Of a stretch of 41,659 nt of DNA, positions 25,003 through 34,708 are shown piece by piece. The notes below the pieces were generated by a model. The model was not told the origin of the DNA. It did no database searches and saw only the letters and a program-made list of their open reading frames with translations. The DNA comes from an uncultured Candidatus Melainabacteria bacterium (GTDB taxonomy: Bacteria; Cyanobacteriota; Vampirovibrionia; Gastranaerophilales; Gastranaerophilaceae), in the NCBI GenBank assembly GCA_947090755.1, contig CAMUPF010000015.1, positions 1 through 41,659 on the forward strand, in the 5' to 3' direction. Position numbers and translations under genes: made by a program. How positions within the stretch are numbered: position 1 is the stretch's first letter; the number at the start of each line of letters is the position of its first letter.

Positions 25003-25591
25003 AAAAAGAGTGTGCGTGTTTGCATCATCCAGTAATTTTTTAGATGAGATTTATTATGAAGAAGTCGGCGAATTAGGTTATTTACTTGCAAAAGCTGATT
25101 TTGATTTTGTATACGGCGGTAGTAATCTTGGTCTAATGTGGACATGCGCGAAGGCCGCAAAACTGGAGGGCGCGAAGATATATGGTGTTATGCCTGAAAA
25201 GCTTTTCAATATCCTCGGGCCGGAATCCAGTGAAATTTGTGATGAACTTCATGTTACCGAAACTATGCGTACGAGAAAAGCGAAATTGGACGAAATTTCC
25301 GACGCTGTTGTTGCCGTTGCCGGCGGATTCGGAACATTAGAAGAACTTTCGGAAATGATTGTTCAAAAGCAGCTTGGTTACAACAGTAAGCCGATTGTAA
25401 TTTTAAATACAAATGGTTTTTATGATAAACTGCTAGAGTTTTTTGAGAATATGATGAGCGAACATTTTGCGAATAAAAGTTGTTCGGATTTGTATTATGT
25501 GGCAGGTACCCCTCAAGAGGCTGTTGACTATTTGCTGTCATACCGCGCCGTGGAAAGGGTTATTGATAAAGACGCGATTTATAAGCGCTAA
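24995..25591 (+). CDS. LOG family protein (TIGR00730-like nucleoside monophosphate phosphoribohydrolase)
   Basis: 198-residue Rossmann-like protein with VYGGSNLGLMWTCAKAA, ETMRTRKAKLDEISDAVVAV and AGGFGTLEEL, which corresponds to the LOG motif PGGxGTxxE with Ala for Pro. Members cleave nucleoside 5'-monophosphates to base and ribose 5-phosphate; bacterial ones are often annotated as cytokinin-activating by homology to plant LOG, without hormone function being implied. It overlaps the upstream prepilin-like gene, and the biological link is unclear. Confidence 0.88.
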   Translation: MSKKRVCVFASSSNFLDEIYYEEVGELGYLLAKADFDFVYGGSNLGLMWTCAKAAKLEGAKIYGVMPEKLFNILGPESSEICDELHVTETMRTRKAKLDEISDAVVAVAGGFGTLEELSEMIVQKQLGYNSKPIVILNTNGFYDKLLEFFENMMSEHFANKSCSDLYYVAGTPQEAVDYLLSYRAVERVIDKDAIYKR

Positions 25592-25615
25592 GGATTTTTG
25601 ATTATTAAACTTTTA

Positions 25616-25624
25616 TGCTATAAT
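25616..25624 (+). promoter_or_regulatory. Extended -10 promoter of gatB
   Basis: TG one base before TATAAT (25619-25624), with a TTTGAT-like -35 about 16 bp upstream. SD AAGGAG follows before the ATG at 25648. Confidence 0.6.
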
Positions 25625-25647
25625 AACAGCATTAATAAGGAGACATT

Positions 25648-27093
25648 ATGGACACATTAAGAGATAAGTATGAAGTGGTTATCGGGCTGGAAGTTCACGC
25701 TCAATTGAAAACCAAATCTAAGATTTTTGCGCCGGACGGAACCGAATTCGGACAGGAACCTAATACACAGACTTCACCGATTACGCTTGGAATGCCGGGG
25801 GTTTTGCCGGTTTTAAATAAAGAAGTTGTTAACATGGGGATTTTGACAGGTCTTGCTTTGAACTGTGAAATTCCTGAACGCTGTAAATTCGACAGAAAAC
25901 AATATTTTTATCCTGATTTGCCGAAAGGTTATCAGATTTCTCAATATGACGAACCTATTTGCGTAAACGGCCATCTTGATATAGGCGGCAAGAGAATCGG
26001 TATTACAAGAGCGCACCTTGAAGAAGACGCCGGAAAACTCGTACACGCCGGCGCTGACGGTCTTGCAGGTTCAAGTTATTCACTTGTCGACCTGAACAGA
26101 GCCGGAACTCCGCTTCTTGAAATCGTTTCCGAACCGGATATGCGTTCATCTGCCGAAGCACGCGCTTATATGGAAGAACTTCGCAGTATCGTCCGTTACA
26201 TCGGCGTTTGCGACGGAAACCTCGAGGAAGGCTCCATGAGATGTGACGCTAATATTTCTATTATGCCAAAAGGTTCTGATAAATTTGGAACGCGTGCGGA
26301 AATCAAAAACGTAAACAGTTTTTCTGCGCTTCAAAGAGCAATTGAATTCGAAATCGATCGTCAAATTGAAATCGTTGAAGAAGGCGGCGAAGTCGTTCAA
26401 GAAACTCGCCTCTGGGATGATAATGCAAGAGAAACCCGTTCTATGAGAGGCAAAGAGGACGCGCACGATTACAGATACTTCCCTGAACCGGATTTGAAAC
26501 CGCTAGTTATTTCGCGCGAATGGGTTAAAGAGATTCAGGATAAAATGCCGGAACTTCCGGCCCAAAAACGTGCAAGATATCAATCTTTGGGCTTGAGTGA
26601 ATATGACGCCAATGTCGTCGTTGAACAAATGGAATTAGCGTTATTCTTCGATAGAGTTTTAGAACTCGGCGCTAACGCAAAAACAGCCGTCAACTTTATT
26701 ATGGGTGAGATTGCGGCATATTTGAAAGAAGAAAAACTTGAGTTAAGCGAAACAAAATTGACTCCTGAAAACCTTGCCGAATTGATTGCTTTAATCGAAA
26801 AAGGTACAATTTCAAACAACATTGGTAAACAAATTATTATCGAAATCATGCAAACCGGCAAAGCTGCTTCACAAATTGTTGAGGAAAAAGGTTTGAGCCA
26901 GATTAGCGATGAAGGCGCAATTAAAGCAATCGTCCAAAAAGTTGTTGAGGCAAACCCTCAGCAAGTTGAGGCCTACAGAAACGGTAAAACTAATTTGTTA
27001 GGTTTCTTCGTCGGACAAATTATGAAAGAAACAAAAGGCCGCGCTAACCCTAAAACAGTTAATGAACTATTAAAAGGATTTTTAGACGCGTAA
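25648..27093 (+). CDS. gatB: Asp-tRNA(Asn)/Glu-tRNA(Gln) amidotransferase subunit B
   Basis: 481-residue GatB, the kinase and tRNA-binding subunit of the GatCAB complex that amidates misacylated Glu-tRNA(Gln) or Asp-tRNA(Asn). Hallmarks are [68 protein letters not shown], and the C-terminal YqeY-like tail ending [16 protein letters not shown]. GatA and GatC are not adjacent, as in many genomes. It has its own promoter and terminator. Confidence 0.97.
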   Translation: MDTLRDKYEVVIGLEVHAQLKTKSKIFAPDGTEFGQEPNTQTSPITLGMPGVLPVLNKEVVNMGILTGLALNCEIPERCKFDRKQYFYPDLPKGYQISQYDEPICVNGHLDIGGKRIGITRAHLEEDAGKLVHAGADGLAGSSYSLVDLNRAGTPLLEIVSEPDMRSSAEARAYMEELRSIVRYIGVCDGNLEEGSMRCDANISIMPKGSDKFGTRAEIKNVNSFSALQRAIEFEIDRQIEIVEEGGEVVQETRLWDDNARETRSMRGKEDAHDYRYFPEPDLKPLVISREWVKEIQDKMPELPAQKRARYQSLGLSEYDANVVVEQMELALFFDRVLELGANAKTAVNFIMGEIAAYLKEEKLELSETKLTPENLAELIALIEKGTISNNIGKQIIIEIMQTGKAASQIVEEKGLSQISDEGAIKAIVQKVVEANPQQVEAYRNGKTNLLGFFVGQIMKETKGRANPKTVNELLKGFLDA

Positions 27094-27104
27094 TGTAAAA
27101 TTAT

Positions 27105-27135
27105 GCGGGGTAGATTCTACCCCGCTTTAAAATTT
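27105..27135 (+). terminator. Terminator of gatB
   Basis: GCGGGGTA pairs with TACCCCGC around a 5-base loop, followed by TTTAAAATTT. An in-frame ATG at 27103 for the next gene lies in this hairpin and is therefore not used as start. Confidence 0.75.
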
Positions 27136-27144
27136 GAGGAAAAA

Positions 27145-28203
27145 ATGTTTTTCAAGACAAAAAAAGAAAAAACTTTTATGGAACGTGAAATTTTTGCACA
27201 GCCAAAAATTTTAAGTGATATTCTGGAATGTTATCTAAACGGTGACGAAATTAAATATGATATTCCGTCTGATATTGAAAAAGTTGTGCTTGTGGCAAGC
27301 GGCTCTTCTTACAACTGCGCCCGTTTTAGTGCGGATTTGTTTGACAGAATCGCAAGTATTGAGGCAACCGCGGTTTATTCCAGCGAATTCCTTTTGAAAT
27401 CTATTGTTCCTCATAGCGACAAAATGCTTTATATTTTCATCACCCAATCCGGCGAAACATCAGATACGAACAAGGCGTTGATGAAGGCAAAAGAATACAA
27501 CCTTAAAACCCTTTGTATTACTAATTCTGAGAATTCATCAATCTGGAAGTTGGCGGATTACCAGATTAACTGCCATGCGGGAGAGGAAAAAAGCATTGCT
27601 GCGACAAAATCCTTGACTGCACAAATGCTTTGTACGGCGCTTCTGGTTTTGAAATACGCACAGATGAAAGGCGTGGATGTTTCTTACTACTTAAAAGACC
27701 TGAAGACTTTACCGCCGGCACTTACTAACACGCTTGCATTGCGCAGTAAAATTAAAAAGTACGCCAAATTGCTGCTTTCCTATAAGAATATTGTTATCAC
27801 GGCGGATGGAATGGCTTATGCACTTGCACGCGAAACCGCTTTAAAGATGAAGGAAACAACCTATTTGAACATCACGTCGTACATTCTGGGAGAATTCATG
27901 CACGGTCACGTGGCGGTTTTGAACGAAAAATCTGCTATGATGTACATTGCAACAAGCGACTTAAATTACACATCAACCAAAAATCTTAATAAGATTAAAA
28001 AGGATTACAAACCGTTCGTTTTCCTTGTCGGTAATGCTAATGATAAAATTAATGCAAATATTAACATCAACGTAACCATAGAAAGTCCTCTTGTGAAATC
28101 CTTTGCGATTATAGTGATTTCGCAGCTGTTTGCGCTGGAAATGGCGCTTCGGATGAAACACAACGTTGATAAGCCAAAAGGTCTGGAAAAAGTCGTTCAA
28201 TAA
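27145..28203 (+). CDS. Double SIS-domain sugar isomerase/deaminase-like protein (GlmS/AgaS-like)
   Basis: 352 residues with two SIS (sugar isomerase) domains: VVLVASGSSYNCARFSADL and ITQSGETSDTNKAL in the first, and KNIVITADGMAYALARETALKMKETTY with GEFMHGHVAVL in the second. This matches the isomerase half of glucosamine-6-phosphate synthase and stand-alone AgaS/FrlB/NagB-II proteins; there is no glutaminase domain. The likely substrate is an aminosugar phosphate. The start at 27145 has SD GAGGA. Its last codons overlap the convergent XRE gene by 7 bases. Confidence 0.88.
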   Translation: MFFKTKKEKTFMEREIFAQPKILSDILECYLNGDEIKYDIPSDIEKVVLVASGSSYNCARFSADLFDRIASIEATAVYSSEFLLKSIVPHSDKMLYIFITQSGETSDTNKALMKAKEYNLKTLCITNSENSSIWKLADYQINCHAGEEKSIAATKSLTAQMLCTALLVLKYAQMKGVDVSYYLKDLKTLPPALTNTLALRSKIKKYAKLLLSYKNIVITADGMAYALARETALKMKETTYLNITSYILGEFMHGHVAVLNEKSAMMYIATSDLNYTSTKNLNKIKKDYKPFVFLVGNANDKINANININVTIESPLVKSFAIIVISQLFALEMALRMKHNVDKPKGLEKVVQ

Positions 28204-28412
28204 TCCTTAAATAAGTCGATAAAGTTTACACCAAAGTAATCTGCTATTAATGTGATTTTGTCAATGGTTGCGTTGACATTCTCATTTTCAAGCTTAGAAA
28301 TATAAGAGTTGTCAAATCCGAGTGTTATGGATAACGCTTCTTTTGTCATTCCCAATGACTCTCTATATTTTTTAACATTTTGTGCAAGAAGTTTTCTTGG
28401 TGCTTGACTCAT
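28197..28412 (-). CDS. XRE-family helix-turn-helix transcriptional regulator
   Basis: 71-residue single-domain Cro/C1-type DNA-binding protein: LLAQNVKKYRESLGMTKEALSI, DNSYISKLENENVNATIDKI and ADYFGVNFIDLF. The ATG at 28412 has a GGA-type SD; an upstream in-frame ATG at 28457 falls in the divergent regulatory region. It is divergent to the small HAD protein gene, and a palindrome lies between them, so it probably represses one or both promoters. Confidence 0.85.
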   Translation of the reverse strand: MSQAPRKLLAQNVKKYRESLGMTKEALSITLGFDNSYISKLENENVNATIDKITLIADYFGVNFIDLFKDY

Positions 28413-28431
28413 ATTCCAATTATGTGGTATA

Positions 28432-28460
28432 TTAAATATAAATAACAGGAATGTCATTCC
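28432..28460. promoter_or_regulatory. XRE/HAD divergent promoter region with perfect palindrome
   Basis: GGAATGTCATTCC (28448-28460) is a perfect 6-1-6 palindrome. It overlaps a possible -35 (TGACAT) of the leftward XRE promoter, whose -10 (TAATAT) lies 16 bp away near 28432. A second copy of ATTCCAAT occurs near 28413, giving a candidate half site. Confidence 0.5.
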
Positions 28461-28484
28461 AATAATGGGTTATAGAGAGGACTA

Positions 28485-28817
28485 ATGCACAAACGAACTA
28501 TTTTAATAGATTTGGATGGGGTATTGAATACTTATACAGGCGCTTATCAAGAGGGCTATATTCCACCTATAAGTTCTGGTGCGAAAGAGTTTCTTGAAGG
28601 TTTAGCGGGTGATTTTGATCTTAAATTGTTTACTACTAGACCAGTTCAATTAGCAGAAAAATGGCTGATTGATAATAATGTTGCCAACTTTTTTTCGGAC
28701 ATTACAAATATTAAAAAGACGGCTTGGCTGATTATTGATGATAGATGTCTAACATTTGAAGGGGATTTTGAAAAATTAGCCTTGCAGATTAATGATTTTA
28801 AACCTTGGTATAAATAA
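28485..28817 (+). CDS. Small HAD-superfamily phosphatase-like protein
   Basis: 110 residues with HAD motif I (ILIDLDGVLN), a KLFTTRPVQLAEKWL helix that carries motif II-type Thr, and WLIIDDRCLTF with motif IV-type acidic residues. The cap domain is minimal. The substrate is unknown. It is alone between a divergent XRE regulator and a bidirectional terminator, suggesting a small accessory module of regulator plus enzyme. Confidence 0.75.
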   Translation: MHKRTILIDLDGVLNTYTGAYQEGYIPPISSGAKEFLEGLAGDFDLKLFTTRPVQLAEKWLIDNNVANFFSDITNIKKTAWLIIDDRCLTFEGDFEKLALQINDFKPWYK

Positions 28818-28841
28818 AGGCGGGTTTTAAACCCGCCTTTT
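28817..28841. terminator. Bidirectional terminator between HAD gene and fabZ
   Basis: AAGGCGGGTTT and AAACCCGCCTTTT form a perfect stem with T runs on both strands. Confidence 0.85.
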
Positions 28842-28846
28842 AAATA

Positions 28847-29287
28847 TTATTTCAATGCGAACGTCATATCCGCTTCGACGCAGACTTTGCCGTCCACTTT
28901 GCCCACACCGTGTGCTTTGCAGATAGGGCCTTTAACTTTTACAAGTTCTACTTCCATATCGAATCTGTCCCCGGGGCGAACGATATTTTTAAAACGAACG
29001 CCGTCGACTCCTGCGTATAATGTCAATTTGCCTTCAAATTCCGGCATTGTCATCAGGATTGGCGCAGAGCATTGTGCCATTGCTTCAAGCTGTAAAACCC
29101 CCGGCATAATAGGGTTGTTCGGGAAGTGTCCCTGGAAAAACGGTTCGTTCCAGGTAAGATTTTTGTAGCCCTTTGCGTATTTGCCAGGAACGCATTCTAC
29201 AACGCGGTCTACCAGCAAAAACGGGTAGCGGTGCGGAAGCATGTTCATAATGTCAATCGCGTCAAAGCTTTTAATTTCTTCTGTCAT
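28847..29287 (-). CDS. fabZ: 3-hydroxyacyl-[acyl-carrier-protein] dehydratase FabZ
   Basis: Hot-dog fold dehydratase of fatty-acid elongation, 146 residues. [14 protein letters not shown], the catalytic His in [20 protein letters not shown] and the Glu in the same block are visible. SD is AAGGAG. It is last in the asd-rfaE2-lpxD-lpxC-fabZ unit, where its acyl product also feeds lipid A acylation. Confidence 0.96.
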   Translation of the reverse strand: MTEEIKSFDAIDIMNMLPHRYPFLLVDRVVECVPGKYAKGYKNLTWNEPFFQGHFPNNPIMPGVLQLEAMAQCSAPILMTMPEFEGKLTLYAGVDGVRFKNIVRPGDRFDMEVELVKVKGPICKAHGVGKVDGKVCVEADMTFALK

Positions 29288-29302
29288 ACTTTTCTCCTTA
29301 TT

Positions 29303-30118
29303 TTAACATTCTATAAGTTTGTCTTTTAAAATTTTTGCGGTTTTTACGTGGACTGCGTGGCCGGCTTCTTTTACTAAGATTTGGGCTTTCAGATGAAGCG
29401 GGTTAACGCCTGTAAGGTAAAAGTCGCCAATCAGGTCTAAGATTTTGTGTTTAACCGGCTCGTATTGTGAACGAAGTTCGGTTGTGAAGCCCTCGTCGAG
29501 CATTCCTACGGTGTTTTCCTGAGTAACGCCCTGTGCAAAGCCTAACATCTGGTATTTTTTCAAATCCTTGTAGAATCCGAATGTACGCGCGTCGCGAATT
29601 TCGTCAAATTTTTTGAAATCCACGTTAACCCAGCGGTTTTTCAAATCCGGATGGTCATAGTTGACGGCGTAGGAAATAAAAAGTTCGTCGTCAGGCAGGA
29701 CTACAAGGCTTGTTTTACCGTTCAAGTAATAGACCGGTTCGCTCACTGTGAATTTTTTCGGCTTGTAAAGAAGCGGTTTGTCGATTCCGGCAGATTTGAA
29801 GAGTTCCACCCATTCTTTTGAACTTCCGTCGAGAATCGGCACTTCTTCTTCGCTCATATAGATATCAAGCGAATCGATTTCACAGATTGCAAGCGCCGCT
29901 GAGAGATGTTCCTCCAGCATTGCGCGGGCTTTGCCTTTACCAAGTGTCACGCAGTGGTCGGTAGAAATCACGTTATCAACAGTCGCTTCAAAAGGTTCGT
30001 TATCTTTTACGAAATAACGAATTTTCCCGAGCGAAGAGGGTTTGAAAGTTACTGTGCAGGGTTTGTTTTTCATCAAACCGTTGCCGGATATTGAGATTTC
30101 CTTTTTGAGAGTTATCAT
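29303..30118 (-). CDS. lpxC: UDP-3-O-acyl-N-acetylglucosamine deacetylase LpxC
   Basis: Zinc enzyme for the committed step of lipid A synthesis, 271 residues, shorter than the ~305 of E. coli. It carries LEEHLSAALAIC with the first zinc His, PILDGSSKEWVELF, and KHKILDLIGDFYLTG with the second His and Asp. The ATG directly follows the lpxD stop (TAGATG), so the two genes are coupled. It is clear evidence for an LPS-type outer membrane. Confidence 0.95.
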   Translation of the reverse strand: MITLKKEISISGNGLMKNKPCTVTFKPSSLGKIRYFVKDNEPFEATVDNVISTDHCVTLGKGKARAMLEEHLSAALAICEIDSLDIYMSEEEVPILDGSSKEWVELFKSAGIDKPLLYKPKKFTVSEPVYYLNGKTSLVVLPDDELFISYAVNYDHPDLKNRWVNVDFKKFDEIRDARTFGFYKDLKKYQMLGFAQGVTQENTVGMLDEGFTTELRSQYEPVKHKILDLIGDFYLTGVNPLHLKAQILVKEAGHAVHVKTAKILKDKLIEC

Positions 30119-31225
30119 CTAATTTTCTTCCTTTGAGTCAGCGATGAATTCGTTCAACATCGGTTCTACTTTGCGGAATTTTGAAATGATTTCCTGAGCG
30201 TCTTTCATAGTTTTGAGTTGTTTGATGAACTCTTTTCTAGGAACGGCAGGGATACCGACGATAATTGATTTTTCAGGGAAGCTTTTTGTAACGCCGGCTT
30301 TAGCCGCAACGATTGAATCAGCGCCGATTTCGATGTGGTCTGCTAAGCCTGCTTGACCGGCTAGAACTGTTCTGTCGCCTATTACACAGCTTCCGGCGAT
30401 ACCGACTTGTGAAACGATTAAACAACCTTTGCCGATGCGGCAGTTGTGGCCAATCATAACAAGGTCGTCGATTTTTGTGTCGTCGCCGATTACGGTATTT
30501 TCGATTGTTCCGCGGTCGATTGCGGTGTTCGCACCGATTTCGACATTGTTACCTACAACAACTGAGCCGATTGAAGGGATTTTGAAGATAACCTGTTCAA
30601 CTTTCTGGTCTTTAATTTCGCCGTCTTTGCGTGCTTGTTCAATGTTGTTAGGGTTTTCGGTTACAAAGCTGAAACCGTCTGCGCCGAGTGAAACGCCGTT
30701 ATGTAAGATTACTTTATTACCTACTTTTACGCGGTCGCCGATGTTTACGCCGGAGTGGAAGAAACAGTTTGCGCCGATTTTAGCATTGTTTCCGATGTAG
30801 GTGTTACCGAGAAGTTTTGTACCGTCGCCGATTTCTGCGTTTTTAGAAACGATAACGTTAGGGCCGATTTGGACATTCTGGCCGATTTTGGCTGTTTCGT
30901 GAACAACTGCTGTCGGGTGGATGTTTGTGCCGCCGGTCAAGACTGCAGGTTCTTCGTAGAAGAGGGTGATTAACTTCATCATTGCAAGGCGCGGACGTTC
31001 AACTTCGATTGTGGTGAAGCCGTTGATGTTAACGCCCAGCGGAACGAGTGCCGCTTTTGCTTTGGATTTTGCAAGGTTTGCGATTTCTTCTTCACTCAAA
31101 GCAAGTGCCAGAGTGTTTTCATCAGAAAGTAGAGGCGGTGCAATTTGTGTGATTGTCGGTGCTTCTGCTTTTGTCAGCATGCCGCCTACGATTTGTGTAA
31201 TTTCTTCTACTGAAAAACTTCTCAT
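30119..31225 (-). CDS. lpxD: UDP-3-O-acylglucosamine N-acyltransferase LpxD
   Basis: Left-handed beta-helix acyltransferase adding the N-linked acyl chain in lipid A synthesis, 368 residues. The middle is built of hexapeptide repeats ([20 protein letters not shown] is an example), followed by the catalytic region with [19 protein letters not shown]. The N-terminal uridine-binding part and a C-terminal helix are in place. SD AAGGAG lies before the ATG at 31225. It sits 5 bases downstream of rfaE2. Confidence 0.95.
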   Translation of the reverse strand: MRSFSVEEITQIVGGMLTKAEAPTITQIAPPLLSDENTLALALSEEEIANLAKSKAKAALVPLGVNINGFTTIEVERPRLAMMKLITLFYEEPAVLTGGTNIHPTAVVHETAKIGQNVQIGPNVIVSKNAEIGDGTKLLGNTYIGNNAKIGANCFFHSGVNIGDRVKVGNKVILHNGVSLGADGFSFVTENPNNIEQARKDGEIKDQKVEQVIFKIPSIGSVVVGNNVEIGANTAIDRGTIENTVIGDDTKIDDLVMIGHNCRIGKGCLIVSQVGIAGSCVIGDRTVLAGQAGLADHIEIGADSIVAAKAGVTKSFPEKSIIVGIPAVPRKEFIKQLKTMKDAQEIISKFRKVEPMLNEFIADSKEEN

Positions 31226-31230
31226 AGTTT

Positions 31231-31704
31231 TTACTCCTTATTATTAATTTTATTTATCAGATTTGTGGTTGATTGACCTTCAACGAAGCTTATGAATTCA
31301 ACGCGAATGTTGTTTTTGCGCATGATATCGGCTTCGGGTAGGGTTTCCATTGTGTAGTCCGCGCCTTTGGTGTAGACATCGGGTTTGATTTCGTCGATTA
31401 AACCGGCCGGACTGTTTTCGTCAAATAGGACGACAAAGTCTACACAGCTAAGCGCACAGAGGATTTCTGCGCGATTAAGTTCGTTGTTTATGGGCCGTGA
31501 ATCGCCTTTTATTGCTTTGACGGATTTGTCAGAGTTTAGAAGAACGATTGAGTAATCGGCGAAAGTTTTTGTTTTTTGCAGGTATCGGACATGTCCGACG
31601 TGAAGAATGTCGAAGCAGCCGTTTGTGACGACGACTGTTTTGCCGCCGGCTTGTAACTTTTCTACAAAACTTCTGATGTTTTCGCGTTTAATTATTTGAC
31701 CCAT
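31231..31704 (-). CDS. rfaE2: D-glycero-beta-D-manno-heptose 1-phosphate adenylyltransferase (HldE C-terminal type)
   Basis: 157-residue nucleotidyltransferase that makes ADP-heptose precursor for the LPS core. [20 protein letters not shown] carries the HxGH motif, with [17 protein letters not shown] and [14 protein letters not shown] following, as in the second half of E. coli HldE; there is no kinase half here. The start at 31704 overlaps the asd stop (TAATG), and the upstream in-frame codons are part of asd. Confidence 0.92.
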   Translation of the reverse strand: MGQIIKRENIRSFVEKLQAGGKTVVVTNGCFDILHVGHVRYLQKTKTFADYSIVLLNSDKSVKAIKGDSRPINNELNRAEILCALSCVDFVVLFDENSPAGLIDEIKPDVYTKGADYTMETLPEADIMRKNNIRVEFISFVEGQSTTNLINKINNKE

Positions 31705-32726
31705 TAGAACAAATCCATTTCTATAACTTTTTGACAAATACGAACCGTGTTGAGTGCTGCGCCGATTCTTAAGTTGTCTGCGACGCACCAGAGCGAAATT
31801 CCGTTGTTGAACGCCAAATTTTTTCTGATTCTTCCCACATAAACAGGATTGTTTCCGCTCGCGTCGCGTGTTGTCGGGTATTCAAAGTTTTCAGGATTGT
31901 CGATAACCTCTACGCCAAAAGCGTTTTTAAGAATCTCACGAACCTCGTCCGGCGTTACTTCTTTTTCAAATTCAATGTCCACGGCTTCAGAGTGGCCGTT
32001 GAATACCGGAACTCTTGCCGCGGTGCAGGAAATCGGTAAATCTTCCGGCAGGTGAAGAATCTTCTTTGTTTCGTTGACAACTTTTAACTCTTCTTTTGTG
32101 TAGCCGTTTTCGCAGAAAACATCGATTTGCGGGATTACGTTAAACGAAATCGGTTTTTTGAAACAAACATTTTCAAATTTTTCGCCTTTCAAATTCGCTT
32201 CTGTGTCTGCACGAAGTTCGTTAATAGCGGCAAGTCCTGCGCCTGAAACAGCCTGATAAGTAGAAACAATAAGGCGTTTAATCCCAAATTTTTCGTGAAG
32301 CGGTTTTAAAACAAGCATCAACTGCGAAGTTGAACAGTTAGGGTTTGCGATAATCCCTTCATGTTTTCTCAAATCCTCGTCATTAACATAAGCGATGACA
32401 AGCGGAACATTTTTTTCCATCCTAAACGCGCTTGAATTATCAATCAAAACGCCGCCGCGTTTTACGATTTCCGGAGCAAATTTTTGGCTTGTTGAACCGC
32501 CTGCGGACGCTAAAACAATGTTTACGCCCTCAAAGCTTTCCGGTGTCGCTTCTTCAACAATATATTTCTTGCCCTGAAATTCAATCTCAGAACCCGCGCT
32601 TTTAGCACTTGAAAGAAATTTTATCGTGTTAAAGTCAATCTTTAACTCGTCAATAATTGCTGTAATCTCTCTTCCCACAACGCCTGTAGCGCCTAATACT
32701 GCTAAATTTGCTTTTCTATTCGACAT
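31704..32726 (-). CDS. asd: Aspartate-semialdehyde dehydrogenase
   Basis: NADPH-dependent enzyme of the aspartate pathway leading to diaminopimelate, lysine, threonine and methionine. The 340-residue product has the N-terminal NLAVLGATGVVGREI, active-site Cys in ANPNCSTSQLM, STYQAVSGAGLAA, and VFNGHSEAVDIEF. The start at 32726 gives the family N-terminus; an ATG 12 codons upstream is less likely. It leads the lipid A unit, with a promoter 35 bases upstream. Confidence 0.95.
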   Translation of the reverse strand: MSNRKANLAVLGATGVVGREITAIIDELKIDFNTIKFLSSAKSAGSEIEFQGKKYIVEEATPESFEGVNIVLASAGGSTSQKFAPEIVKRGGVLIDNSSAFRMEKNVPLVIAYVNDEDLRKHEGIIANPNCSTSQLMLVLKPLHEKFGIKRLIVSTYQAVSGAGLAAINELRADTEANLKGEKFENVCFKKPISFNVIPQIDVFCENGYTKEELKVVNETKKILHLPEDLPISCTAARVPVFNGHSEAVDIEFEKEVTPDEVREILKNAFGVEVIDNPENFEYPTTRDASGNNPVYVGRIRKNLAFNNGISLWCVADNLRIGAALNTVRICQKVIEMDLF

Positions 32727-32760
32727 CTCTTTTATCCCTATAAAGCTACTCCGTTCAATC

Positions 32761-32788
32761 ATTATAGCGCAAAATTTCTTTCAGGCAA
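32761..32788 (-). promoter_or_regulatory. Promoter of the asd-rfaE2-lpxD-lpxC-fabZ unit
   Basis: TATAAT (32761-32766) and TTGCCT (32783-32788), 16 bp apart on the minus strand. Confidence 0.6.
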
Positions 32789-32869
32789 ACTTTATGAAGA
32801 AACTTTGAGATTTTGCTGTTTTTGTGGTAAGCTTGAAATGCAAGAACAGCTTAAAAGTAAGGAGAAGTT

Positions 32870-34372
32870 ATGACGACAGTGCAGACACACGAATCAAACT
32901 CATCAATTAATCAAATTAGACAAACCAGAATCCAAAAGCTTGCGGATTTGGCTGATAAAGGCGTTAATCCATATCCGTATTCTTTTGATAAGACAATAAA
33001 CGCTAAAGATTTACAAGCGAAGTACGCTGACCTTGAAGCCGGTGTTGAAACAGAAGATGTTTACTCAGTTGCCGGACGTGTAATGGCAATCCGTAACACC
33101 GGAATGTTTATCGACCTTCAAGACGACAGCGGAAAAATCCAAATTTTCTCTCACAAAGAAAATGTGTCAGAAGAGCAAATGAAAATTTTAAAACTCATCG
33201 ATATCGGTGACATCGTCGGTTTTACCGGATCAGTCAGAAGAACTCCGCGCGGCGAACTTTCAATAAAAACAACTGAATTGAAACTTTTATCAAAAGCACT
33301 TCTTCCGCTTCCGGAAAAACACCACGGTCTTACGGACGTTGAAATCCGCTACCGTCAGCGCTACGTTGACTTAATCATGAACGAAGGAGTCAGAGATACT
33401 TTCCAAAAAAGAAGCTTGATTATCCAAAAAATCCGCGAATATTTAGCACAAAAAGGCTTCCTTGAAGTTGAAACTCCAACGCTTCAAACTATGGCGTCAG
33501 GCGCAAACGCAAGACCGTTCAATACTCACCACAATGCGCTTGAAATGGATTTAACCTTAAGAATTGCGCTTGAATTATACCTGAAAAGATTAATCGTCGG
33601 CGGCGTTTCAGAACGCGTTTTCGAAATCGGTAAATGCTTCCGTAACGAAGGTATCGACACACGTCACAACCCTGAATTCACTATGATTGAACTTTATCAG
33701 GCATACGCTGACTACAACGATATGATGGAATTAACCGAAAATATGGTCGCTCACGTTGCGCAGGAAGTTCTCGGAACAATGAAGATTCAGTACGGCGAAA
33801 ACGAAATCGACCTTACCCCGCCGTGGGATAGAAAAACAATGCTTGGCGCAATCAAAGAAGCAACAGGCGTCGACTTTATGGATATCTTCACAGTAGAACA
33901 GGCAATGCAGGAAGCCAGAAAACTTCACGTACCGGTTGAAGAAGGCATGAACTGGGGCCAAATTGTTGAGGCAGTATTTGAAGAAAAAGTTGAACCGGGT
34001 TTAATCCAACCTTGCCACATTATCGACTATCCGCGTGAAATTTCACCGCTTGCGAAAGTTCACCGCGATAACGACAGATTGACAGAACGTTTTGAAACCC
34101 GTGTTAACGGTTGGGAAATCGCAAACGCATTCTCTGAATTAACCGATCCTATTGACCAGAGAATGAGATTTGAAGATCAAGCCAAAGCGAAAGCAAACGG
34201 CGATGAAGAAGCGATGGATATTGATGAAGACTTTATCACCGCGCTTGAATACGGTATGCCTCCGACAGGCGGTATGGGAATGGGCATTGACAGACTTGTT
34301 ATGCTTCTGACCAACTCTCCGTCAATCCGCGACGTAATCGCATTCCCAACATTAAAGAAAAAAGAAGGGTAA
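32870..34372 (+). CDS. lysS: Lysyl-tRNA synthetase, class II
   Basis: 500-residue class II enzyme with an N-terminal OB fold (YSVAGRVMAIRNTGMFIDLQ), motif 1 (VRDTFQKRSLIIQKIREYL), motif 2 (RVFEIGKCFRNEGIDTRHNPEFT) and motif 3 (GMPPTGGMGMGIDRLVML). The length is usual. SD AAGGAGAAG precedes the ATG and a TTGAGA/TAAGCT promoter-like pair lies upstream. It ends just before a strong hairpin. Confidence 0.97.
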   Translation: MTTVQTHESNSSINQIRQTRIQKLADLADKGVNPYPYSFDKTINAKDLQAKYADLEAGVETEDVYSVAGRVMAIRNTGMFIDLQDDSGKIQIFSHKENVSEEQMKILKLIDIGDIVGFTGSVRRTPRGELSIKTTELKLLSKALLPLPEKHHGLTDVEIRYRQRYVDLIMNEGVRDTFQKRSLIIQKIREYLAQKGFLEVETPTLQTMASGANARPFNTHHNALEMDLTLRIALELYLKRLIVGGVSERVFEIGKCFRNEGIDTRHNPEFTMIELYQAYADYNDMMELTENMVAHVAQEVLGTMKIQYGENEIDLTPPWDRKTMLGAIKEATGVDFMDIFTVEQAMQEARKLHVPVEEGMNWGQIVEAVFEEKVEPGLIQPCHIIDYPREISPLAKVHRDNDRLTERFETRVNGWEIANAFSELTDPIDQRMRFEDQAKAKANGDEEAMDIDEDFITALEYGMPPTGGMGMGIDRLVMLLTNSPSIRDVIAFPTLKKKEG

Positions 34373-34380
34373 ATATATTT

Positions 34381-34408
34381 AAAAGGCGGTCGTAAGACCG
34401 CCTTTTTT
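34381..34408. terminator. Bidirectional terminator after lysS; identical twin at 35035
   Basis: AAAAGGCGGTC and GACCGCCTTTTTT form a stem around GTAA. The same 28 bases occur at 35035-35062, on the other side of the higBA module. The higA stop overlaps its T run. Confidence 0.9.
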
Positions 34409-34691
34409 ATAATGCTATAACCTCTACATTGTCTAAATTTACCCTTTGTTTTGCCTGCCACAAATCGTACATTTGCTGCATATTCAGCCAATATTGAGGC
34501 GTAGTGCTGAATGCTTTGGCTAATTTTAATGCCATATCTGCCGAAATCCCGTTTTTACCGTTCACAAGTTCGGAAGCGGATGTCCTTGAAATCCCAAGTT
34601 TCAGGGCAAACGCCGTCACGGACAATTTATAGTCCGGCAAGTAAATATCTTTGAGTATTTCACCGGGGTGCGGCGGGTTGTACATATCCAT
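34407..34691 (-). CDS. higA: HigA-family antitoxin
   Basis: 94-residue antitoxin with an XRE helix-turn-helix: PPHPGEILKDIYLPDYKLSV, LGISRTSASELVNGKNGIS and TTPQYWLNMQQMYDLWQA, the HigA/VapI pattern. It binds its toxin and the operon operator. Gene order here is toxin first, with a 17-base gap, as usual for higBA. Confidence 0.93.
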   Translation of the reverse strand: MDMYNPPHPGEILKDIYLPDYKLSVTAFALKLGISRTSASELVNGKNGISADMALKLAKAFSTTPQYWLNMQQMYDLWQAKQRVNLDNVEVIAL

Positions 34692-34708
34692 AATGCACTC
34701 CTTTCGTT

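Noticed and set aside
27103-27144. ATG at 27103 as start of the SIS protein
   Set aside because: It lies in the gatB terminator hairpin; the ATG at 27145 has a proper SD.
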